Below are positions 37,701 to 48,482 of a stretch of DNA of 64,000 nt, one piece after another (the stretch's first letter is position 1; every line of letters begins with the position of its first letter). The translations under genes and the position numbers were made by a program. This DNA comes from Kingdonia uniflora (lineage: Eukaryota; Streptophyta; Magnoliopsida; Ranunculales; Circaeasteraceae): contig JACGCM010001844.1 of the NCBI GenBank assembly GCA_014058105.1, forward strand, positions 2,666,001 to 2,730,000, read 5' to 3'. Below the pieces are notes generated by a model, which was not told the origin of the DNA, ran no database searches, and was given only the letters and a program-made list of their open reading frames with translations.

Positions 37701-40700
37701 TAACCAAAATAGAAAACGCCTTTCACGAAAACAAGATAAAAGAATCAAGTACTTAATCTTCTTTAAGATGAACTATGACATATGTGACGGGGTATATGTA
37801 GGGCTTACACAATAACACGCTTTACCGCTCATCAATATCATAAGGATAATATTCCACTACCAATCAGGGCGCAATGGAAATCATAAATCAAAACCACAGT
37901 GATTCTTAACAATTGCTTAGAAAAAATACTACAAAAGATCACATCTTAAGTTTTCAAAGAAAGAGCTCACACCTTTTGTACAGATACTTCACTAGCAGAG
38001 ATAAACTCTTCTTTGGTAAAGTCATGGGCCTCAAAGAGAAGCCCAAATACCATAGGAATATATTTACCAGAACTTGGTACTAGTAAAAGAGTTGCTTGAT
38101 TCAAATATGGACCTGGCAATATCATATTCATAACATCTCTTCAAAACCAGGAAAGTTTATTCTTTCTACACCGTTAACTTCGAAGCCATTACGAAGAACT
38201 CGTTAATTGAAAGCAAAATTTAATCGCAAAAGTGAACCGAATTGATATACTTCAAGCAACAATCAACAACAATAATTGGAGCAGTACCACAAGATAAATC
38301 CCAATAACGCTCTTCTTTTTCGATGTGACTATGAAAAAAAAACCTATTTTGGGATCAAAGCAAACACCTTCTGGTTCGCAGCAAACAAACATGAATATGG
38401 GATCTCTTCCCTTAACTGATTTGGGACCAACATCGGATCGCTTATTTCAACCTTCTTCGTAACATGGGTTTGCAGCAAATAAGCAAAAACTCCATCTTTT
38501 CCAATATTCAACATATGAGAAATCAGAATTTAGGTAAATCGGGGTTACAAGTACCAGTGTATAAAGAGAAGATTCAAAATCCCATCAGAAAGAAAGAGAC
38601 TGAAACCCACAATCGCTAAAGTTGATATAAACCCAAACAAAAAATAATTAAAAGGAGAAACAGAAGCAATTGCCCACCAAAACAGAATCAATGATTTTGA
38701 TTTGTGTAATCAAATCAGAACTTAATGCAACAACTCAAGCACAATCTCAAATCCAAATAGATTGTGAAGAACGGGAAATTCAAAAGCAGCCGAAATCACG
38801 TCATGTAAAACAGAAAAAAGTCAAGGGCTATAATAGCGATTGGCAACTAAAACTCGAAAGAGAATAAACAAGACCAAGAAAAGGTATTACCGGATTTTGA
38901 GTAATCCGGCGATGGCAATAGCCGCCGCCGGTGGAAGCAACAAAGCGTAAGGTCATCTTCAAGAACGAAACCGCTCTGAAACCATGTAGAAATAAATAAG
39001 AGGAGAAAGTTAATTCACTCCTAAATTGAAAATTAGATTAAATCTTAGACTCCCTTTATATAATTGGGGCTCTCTAAACTACTTCTATTCTTACTCAATG
39101 TGGGACTAAACTAGTATATGTGTAGATGCACACATATACTCCAACAAAAAACTCATATTTCAGTTAGGAATATGGTTTCCTCTTTTCTTGGGATATAGAT
39201 GGAGGTCCTTAATTTAGGGCTTTGATTTAAGATTTTTTGAGAATAATTATGTAAGATTGCAGTAGGGTTTTATGAGATTTTAATAAGTGACTCATGCATC
39301 CAGAAGTTCACACAAAAGGATAAAAGTATTCATTATAATGGGCTTAGATGCAATAAGTGAATGTTTCTGCCTCCTTCTAGAACAAGTTTTGCTAGAGAAG
39401 TACTTACACTCTGAGAATTGGCATCACTTCCTTCACTTGAACCTTCGCTTCCACTCTCGGCACTGAAAACAGATATAGTAGTCGATATGAGCACGATTCA
39501 GTAAACAAAAATTCTTAAATATTAGGTTACTAGACTTGCACCAGCACCCCCAATAAAATTTTCAGATAACCACCCTATTATATTTAAGTTTAACTCATAT
39601 TATAGAGAGTTTCAATGAAACTTGGGGCATTTTGTCAAGAAAATAATGGGGTGGGTTGGTGAGTGGATGGGTGGGGGGCAAGTTAAATTGACCCCAGAAA
39701 CTACCTGCTACACAGTAAATATACCTTTGAGAAAAGACCCCATTGGCGGATGCTCCAGATGTTTTAACCTTCTCGCTACTGTTCTTGCCTGTAAGCATAT
39801 TCAGACTGCCTAAACTATTCTTTGACCTCTTAAGAGGACTTCTCTCCTTACCATCTGATGACTTAGCATCAGCTTCCACACCACCAGGCATAGTTCCCTA
39901 AAAAGAAACTCAAGAAGTTAAGACTACATACTATACACATGGAAAAAGATAAGCATGTGTATGTCTTTCACCATACTAGAGGTGCGCATGCGTGTTACAC
40001 GTGTTTCTTGCACGTGGTACATTCGATATTAATTTTTGGTGAGTATCCTGTAGACCTTATTCAACTTTCAATGAGAATAGTCGCTATTCAACTTCTATTG
40101 TGATTTTAGTCACATTGTATGTAGATGTATTGATATTCAACATACTTTTCAATTACAAATCTCTGTGGAATAGCTTTATTTTCTTTGTAAGTAGTATTTA
40201 CTATTGAAGTGAGACTGTAAGTTCATTGATATTTAATGTTTTACCAAATAGAAATTATATAATGTTTTATCAATAGAAGTTAGTCGCGGTCCCCACCGCG
40301 ACACAAAACAGGTATTTATTTAATAAGGAGTTCAGATGACTAGTTAGCTACTTACAGAAGCTTCAGGATTAGCGCTTGGAGAGGGCATAGCATAAGGACT
40401 GAACGGGTGTGGTCCCTGTAACAAATTGAAAAACATAATGAGGGTTAGCGGCATAAGGACCAGAACTTAAGGGTCTGTCTACATCTGATACTAAATGTTC
40501 TAACTCATGAAGATGGTAGGGAAGAAGATACCGGAGGCATGGACGGGTGCCCATATAGCCCTCCATGGGGATACATTGTGACATATGGATGTGGTGGGGT
40601 TCCATAAGGAGGCATAAGGTGCTGCAGAAAAAAAAAAACATTTTCATAATAATCTGTGCAAGAATAGTGGAAACGAACTCAGTTGCTTTGAAAATAAGAT

Positions 40701-43700
40701 CTGCTCTTGGTGAAAATGACCACTTTTGAAAAAGAAAAACGAAAGTGAATACTATTTTCGGCCATTTATCATCCAATATGTCATTAAGATTCACAAACAA
40801 TTGTTTTGAATTTGATATCTTCAGTAGAGGAAATGATGCATCCAGTAAAGCGAGATAAGAGAGGACGGAATAGACGAACGAACTTGCTTAATAACTTTCT
40901 CTCTACAGGCTGCGTCCTATCCACTACTGGCAATATCATATTGTTTTTTTAGATGATCTCCATGTGGAGAATATGTGGAGGCAGCAAATGCATCTGTGCA
41001 TGTACAACTAAACACAAATAAAATTACACCCCAGTCGGTGAATCCCTACCTATATATATATATATAGTAAATTTAAAATTGAAAAGAGAGACATGGACTT
41101 GATAGTATATTTAATATCACAGTTGTGAGCAATAGTTTCACAATTAACCTTTAAGAGAATCAAAATAAACTTCTTTCCTAAGTATTTCTCGACATAACCC
41201 AGCACCCAGACAAAAATGACAAGAAAACAGAACAGTTCTTGTCCAATATGACCACTAATACATACCTTTAAGAACATAACTCCCAAATGGACAAGATCCT
41301 ACCATTGTATTCATGGGCGGATTTATAGGGCTTAGAAAATGGTTTATATATAACAATTAAAAAAAAACACTATACATTAACCATTAACAACCTAAAGCCC
41401 AGCCCACAGCCCGACCCAGCCCGACCGTCCTTTCTTTCTCTCTATCAAAACAAAGAAGAGAAGAAAAATTTGAACTCCTGCCCTTTCTATGTATGAGGTA
41501 CCTCTCTCTCTCTTGTAAATCATGGCTGCAACTGCAATCTTTCTCTCTCGCTTTGTTTGATTAACCCCTAACTCATAATCAATACTCAATTGTTATAGGA
41601 TTTACATTATACAGAGATAGAATCACTTTCTAGGGTTTTCATCAACAAAGGAAGAGCCTAATCTTAAAATTCTCAGTTGGAATTCTTTCAATTTTGAGGT
41701 AATTGCTTTAATTGAGTTACTCTTTCTTTATGGGGCTTTTAATTTTAGTTGTTTATACCAAAAATATAATGGGGCGTTTCTCTTATGATCAATCATCTTG
41801 TATCTTGACTTAATTATATTCTTCTTATGGTCAGTGTTTGGTTTGTGCAAAAGAGCAAATATTTTCCATTAAGATAGACGGTCTAAGCTTTGATTTGGAA
41901 CTGTAAGTTTTTTTTGGCACTTTAGTTTATTGGAATTGGGTAACTTTGCTAGATGTTTACTCAAATTGAGTAATTTAATGTGCATAAAATTTTGTAGTTA
42001 AAGAATGAGATGGAGGAATTATAGAGATAGTACGAGTGTTTGCTATGCGAGTTATCGTCAACACGCTCGGGTTGTCTTTACGTCATCTTGTTACTAACTA
42101 ATAGATTTGTTAGCGAATGAGATGGAGGAATTGTGGAGGTAGTGCAGGTGTTTGATATGCGAGTTATCGTCAACACGATCAGATTGTCTTTACGACATCT
42201 TGTTACTAACTAATAATTTGTTAACGAATGGGATGGAAGAATTGTGGAGATAGTACGGGTGTTTGTTATGCGAGTAATCGTCGGCATACTCGGATTGTCT
42301 TTACGCCATCTTGTTACTAACTAGTAAATTTGTTAGAAAATGGGATAGATGAATCCAAATCTATAGATTTCTTCTTTATTTTAGTATATGCAATTTACAG
42401 ATTTGCGTAAAATAAACACCAACAAGAATAAGAATAATTGGACTATGCATGCGTTCTTCAAGAAACGAGCCTCTTCAAATTTAGAATCCAATTCGCCATC
42501 TCAAAGTCTAGATATCCCTGAAAATCAAGAACAACCTCCGAAACGAGCCCCTTCAAATTTGGAATCCAACTCGCCATCTCAAAGTCTAGACATCCCAGAA
42601 AATTAAAAACAACCTCCGAAACGTACAAGAATTGAATCTAAGGATCTCGATATAGGTTCTTTAGTATGGGATCTTACAGAACGACAACAAGTATATGATT
42701 ATCATGTAGATCGGCGTAATGAAATTCGACTTGCACATTGTAAGAAGGGACCATATCAACATCGGATGCCAAAATATCCGTTAAATGAACAAGGGCGTCG
42801 ATTTCAAGAGTCGTAGTACCAGTTATATCCGTCATGGTTAGAGTTTTCTGGTTCTTCCCACAAAGCATATTGTCTTCCATGCTTTGTTTTTAATAATGGC
42901 AAAGTTAACCGCCAATGATCAAATATCTTTACTACAATGGGCTTTGATAATTGGAAGAATGCTCTTGAGACTAAAAGTCTCAATTGACTCTATTAGATGG
43001 TTAACATTCCAAGCGTGCGCACTTAGAGGGCATGATGAGAGTGTTGATTCTTCAAATCGTAAAAAATTTCTCGAGATGATAAGTTTATTAAGTTCTTACA
43101 ACGAAGAAGTGAAGAATGTCTTAGATAACGCTCCAGCAAGGGCCAAATATACTTCACCGTCGATTCAAAAAGATCTATTACATATCCTTTCAGGTAAAAT
43201 ACAAAAAAACAATTCGGAAGGAAATTGGTGAACGAAAATTTTGTGTTATGGTTGATAAAGCACGTGATGAGTCATAGAAAAAGTAGATGGGTATAGTGTT
43301 AAGATTTGTGGATGAAAATGGTTTTTTGCAATAGCATTTTGCTAGACTGATTCATGTTCCAGATACTACAACACTTACTTTGAAGAATAAAATATTAAAG
43401 TTTCTCCGTAAAAACAATCTCAATATCCACAATATTTGAGGTCAAAGGTATAATGGAGCTAGCAATATGCGGGGTGAATGAAATGGATTGCAAGCACTGA
43501 TTCTTAAGGAGGGGCCTTATGCCTATTACACTCATTGTTATGCTCACCGCCTTCAATTGACATGACATTAGTTGCTACATCCAAAAAAGTGCTTCTTGAA
43601 TATCAAATTTTCAAACAATTGATCGTCGCTATAAATATTGTTAGCGCGTCTTCCAAACATATAGATGAATTACATGCGACACACACAAAGAATGTAAAAG

Positions 43701-46700
43701 ATTTAATAGCTAGTGGCGAGCTGGAAACTGGTAGTGGGCTTAATCAGATTGGCACTTTGCAAAGAGCTGGAGACACACGGTAAGACTTATATTTTAAATC
43801 AATTTTGAGTTTTATGAGTACGTTTACTTCTACATGCGAGGTTTTAAAAGATATCAAAGACAATGGTTCGAATTATAGTCAAAAAGGGGAAGCTGGTTCT
43901 TCATATGAAGAAATTACATCTTTTGAGTTTGTCTTTGTTATGCATATTATATACGAGATAATGCCAATTTTACATCAATTATGCCAAAGTTTGCAAAGTA
44001 AGACTCAAGACCTTGTGGGTGCAATAGACTTGGCTAATTCATCAAAAAAATTAATCCAAGAATTACGAGATGATGGTTGGGATGCTCTCTTGGAGAAGAC
44101 GAAACTTCAATAAACATGATATTGTTGTTCCAGATATAATGAGCCAATATGTTGCTAGTCTCGTCGGTTTCGTCATCAACAACAAAGTCATGATACAACT
44201 GAACATCATTATCGATATGATATATTTTACGTGGTGGATAAGCAATTGCAGAAGTTAAATAACATGTTTAATGAGCAAACAGTGAAACTTTACTGTAGCT
44301 TTGACTCCCAAAAATAATTACCACTTGTTTAATATTGATAATATTTGCGAATTGGTGGACAAGTTTTATCCTAAAGATTTCACAAAAACCGAAAAGGATC
44401 TTCTACCTTATCAATTGAAACACTATCAAATTGATATTAATAAGAATTCCGAGTTCAAGAATTTGTCAAGCATTTCTCAACTTTGTCAAGTAATGGTGAA
44501 AACGAGGAAATCATAAAATCACCCTCTTGTAGATCGACTAATTCGTCTTGTATTGACTCTATCAGTTTCGACAGCTACAAATGAAAGAATATTCTCATCA
44601 ATGAAGATTATAAAGACTAGGCTTCGCAACAAGATGGATGATGATTTTCTTGAAGATAGTATGATGATCTATATTGAGAGAGAAATCGCGGCAAAGTTCA
44701 GCACAGATTCAATCATTGACAAGTTTGATAGTATTAAAATTTGGAAGTCGAAACTTTCATGAACTATGTGAGACAAATTTTTAGTTGAGGTTAGTATGAT
44801 GCTCTATATTTTCTCTAAATAATTATGTTAAAGTTAATTAATTATGTTTATGTAATATTCTCGTAGGATATTTCGACTATTTGTAGGTATGACATGCATT
44901 AGTACATGTTATGGGTATTTGATTTATATAAAACTCTACAAAAAAAATACATGAAATTACTTAAATACCCTTGAACACCTCATTTTTTCTTTTTTCAGGG
45001 GACCCAAAACATTTTCTTTACTGCAGCCCCCCCTAAAACGATAGGTCCGCCCCTGATTGTATTTGATTGTTAGATGAAGGAATGGGCTTGTGGCCTCATT
45101 CATACTATGGGTAGAGAATGGCCCATAAATCTTAGACATCTCAATGACTAAGAGTTGCAGTATATCACGTCCCTTGTGAACGACGACGATAGGCAAAATA
45201 CTGACTGCAGAAAATCTCATAGCTAGGACTTGGGTCACACCAAATTGGGTAGACAGTAAATCATTTTCTATTTATACTGCACGCTAATTTTTAAGGTCTA
45301 GACTTACTTTAACAAGACTCGACTAACGTCTGTTCAACAATATCAGGATTGACATCGAGGGAAAGAAAATCCTAGACAGTAGTCGTATTTGTCATATATT
45401 TCGTCTTTCTTTTGTTCATGTGTTATTTACTTGAGGTTAATACCGTTTTTATGACTTGGGCATGTCTTGGTTCCCTCGTTAGTACCTGCTGTATACTCCT
45501 TTGGGTTTGTATAGGCCAGAATTGGTTTTCGAGTAACGTAACATCTTCATACTCCCAAAAAAAGAAGAGTGTTTATATACAAGTGAACACTACAGTTGTT
45601 AAGGCCACATTTGGTTTGTTCTTAGGTAAAAAGTTTTCATATAACTGGCATCCAGACTAATACTGAAATTAGAGCATTTGACGTGGGAGATGACTTCTTA
45701 GGGAATGGCGAATAAGGGGAACTACTTGCTCTAGTTGATTATATATAGGGAGTGCCACATGTTATTTAAGTGTCATGGGCTGATCAAGTTGAGCATGATC
45801 AGAAGGTGAATGTTCAACCTTGGCAGATGAAGTTGAAAGAATTGACGTCAGTCGAGACACCGTGTGAATCTCCTTCATCATCAACTGATGTGAGACTAGT
45901 AATGTCAATAATATAATTTCTGCATATGAGGTAGAAAATTTAGAAGATGGAGTTGAAATGGAGGCTCACGATTCGGGATGGAATTTGAAGACTAAGCAAG
46001 GATTGAAATTGAAGACAAACAGAATTTTATCCTTGCTTATGATTGTACCTACTAGACTGAGTGCGGAAAAAGTCCTTCCTGACCAAAATTATATGAATGA
46101 AACTGCTTTTTAGGATGTAATTTGGATGGTGGAAGCTAATTAAGATATAGATAGCATAGAGTTGTAGGTGTGGATTGAGCATTTTTTGTACCCTCTTGTA
46201 CCATATGCTTCATATCTTTTAACATTAATGAATGGTTAACTTCGCAATAATAAAAACTGGAAATGTCACCTTAAGCCATTCTCACCAGAGGCGGAGCTAC
46301 ATAGAGGTGAGTGGGGTCAAATGTCCCTACTGACTTTCAAATTGTGAGGATATATATGAGGAGTTTAGGTGTTTGGTTCACTAAAACTTAAGTAATTGCA
46401 CTACTTTGATCCCACTGGGTATTTTGCCTAATAGCTTTGATCCACAAAATTATTCAATTAACATTGACCCACTGGACAAAATTTCTGGCTCCGCTCCTGG
46501 TTCTAAAAGTTTTCCTTCAAACCAATGTTAGCTACCCAAATTAATTGTCATGTAAGCATAATCAAATCATAGCTTACAGGTATCATGTAATTTAACCTAG
46601 CTCCACTGCACTAATCTTAAGCAGCTATCAACTCAAAAAGTGCACTAATCTTAATCAGAGAAATGAAATATACCTGAGGCCCCCACATGTAAGGATGAGC

Positions 46701-48441
46701 TTGGGGGCTCGATGCCACCCCAGAATGAAAGAAGCCATGTGGAGGCATAGGTGAGTACGCCTGTTACCAAGAGAAAACTTAGTGGAGAAACACATGAGTT
46801 AGAAAACAAAACAATATAAGGTAAAATATCATCTCCTAGTCGAGCAATAATACATATCTGCCGTAATCTCAAGGTAAATTTGATGGAGATATATCATGCA
46901 GATGCCTAAAAACTGAAATGCAACGATAGAAAACTGAAATTGGGGTTTGTATTGCCCTAAATCAAATAAATCCAGACAACACCTTTTGTTAACTCAGATC
47001 AATCTAAGAATATCGATGGTCAAATCCCATATTTATAATACTCTCAAAACCTTCTTACTAATATCGACAGAAAACTATTCCAATCCTACTTGTTAAATCT
47101 TTCAGTAACTTGGACTACATGTCTTTTTCTTTTTGAAAGTTGAGCTGGGAACTTGGACTACTTGTCCTTCATTCGAAAACAGACACAAGATAAATAGAAA
47201 TAGAAAGGGAGAAGAGAAGAGAATCGGCAATCAGAGAGAGACTCCTTGAGATAACTATTATTCGTCTAGCATAAAAATGCCCAAAAAAGATGAAAAAGGA
47301 AAAATAAAAATGTAGTGTACAATCTAGTAAATTAAACTATAAAGTTGTAATGTTTAAAATTAGTGGTGCATGCCTATATGATGGAACTCCTTCTCATTGG
47401 AATTGTGTCCCACTAGTTAATCATGGAATCATGCTAACACCATTCTTCTATTTACGTATTCTGGCTCCTAAAATTTTCAGTACCTTATTGAATCATTAAG
47501 CAAACTTAAATGTATGAAAATTCACCAACCGCTTTAGCCAACACTAACCCGTTGCTGCGTAAGAGCTAGGTCGGGTCAAGCAACAGGAAAACTACGGCTA
47601 TGAGGTAGAGATGCAATTTAAATGCTTTTTTGCACAATTCGTTGGTCAAAAAAAGCACTTCAAACTCTTTTTTTCTTTTACCATGCAATTGGAAATGCTT
47701 TAAGGCTGTGCTTGGTTCACTGCACCCGGTTGCAAACGCGTCGGGTTGCACCAAATTGTGACTTGCAGGTGATGGATTCGAGCTGATGTACCATGGTGCA
47801 GTGCAACCAGATGCAGTGGGAAAAAAATCTTAACAAAAGATGGCACCACGGTGCAGTGAAAAATCAGCCGCACCGCCATGCATTCACGTGGAGACGACAC
47901 AACTTGCAATGGAAACGTTCTCCTCAATTCTTTCCCTCTTTCCAATCTCCTCAAATCTCATTCATTTCCTCTTTAAATCTCTTTTCTCTCTCTCTCTCTT
48001 CTTCTCAAATATCTCCTTCCACAAATCCTTCTCTCACACATCTGTGATCTCACTGTTCTCACTTCTCTTTCCAAAACCATCTCTCGCTCACACAATTTAG
48101 TGTAACCCTTTTCCGCCATTAATGGTGAGCAATCACTGAAATTAGTTGTTGGATTTTTTGGAATTTATATCTATATGCACCCATTACAAAGAGGCAAGGA
48201 AACCAATCATTGCAACTTGGTGCAATTGCAGAGGCTTACAAAATATATCAGGCCATAAATTTTTATTTAGGAGCGGTTGTAGTGATGAAAACTGATAAGT
48301 GATAATTGATATTAAATAACAAAAAATTGGTAAATTTAGATAAAAGCACCTGAAATTGAGACCAATCTGGATAAACAGCTCCTGGGGTGGTGGGTGGAGG
48401 CTGCTCCTGAGCATCAAAGAAAACACTTATCAGAATTGTAC

Positions 48442-48482
<41 letters not shown>

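Larger units (their letters stand above)
35573..39146 (-). mobile_element. LARD/TRIM-type LTR element with 162-bp LTRs
   Basis: LTRs 35573-35734 and 38985-39146 are both 162 bp and closely similar (CTTAGACTCCCTTTATATAAT, CTCTCTAAACTACTTC). On the minus strand the 5' LTR is followed at once by TGGTTTCAGAGC (about 38973-38984), close to the methionine-tRNA primer site. The 3' LTR is preceded by the purine tract AAGGGGGAG. Flanks AAAAG and AAAAA could be the target duplication. The 3.2-kb interior has no retroviral domain but has open stretches of host-like protein (about 38000-38960), repeats of CTCGAGGAAGAGA (36050-36200, 37570-37620) and the hAT MITE 36871-37554. It fills much of the bZIP intron between exons 39408 and 31301. 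Confidence 0.75.
41312..45055 (+). mobile_element. hAT transposon with degenerate transposase (3.7 kb)
   Basis: Ends CATGGGCGGATTTATAGGG and, reverse-complemented, CAGGGGCGGACCTATCG. A perfect 8-bp target duplication ATTGTATT flanks it (41304-41311, 45056-45063). Contains three ~111-bp tandem repeats (42003-42336) and a plus-strand transposase pseudogene (42388-44762). The perfect duplication contrasts with the decayed ORF. It sits in the 5.9-kb bZIP intron between exons 46674 and 40621. Confidence 0.9.

Noticed and set aside
38670..38867. 65-codon plus-strand ORF in the LARD
   Set aside because: No family features; on the strand opposite to the element's possible cargo.
39961..40320. Possible MITE in the bZIP intron
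   Set aside because: GCGCATGCG and CGCGGTCCCCACCGCGAC look repeat-like but the ends do not mirror each other and no target duplication was seen.
42003..42336. CRISPR-like array
   Set aside because: Only three long direct repeats without spacers, inside a eukaryotic transposon.
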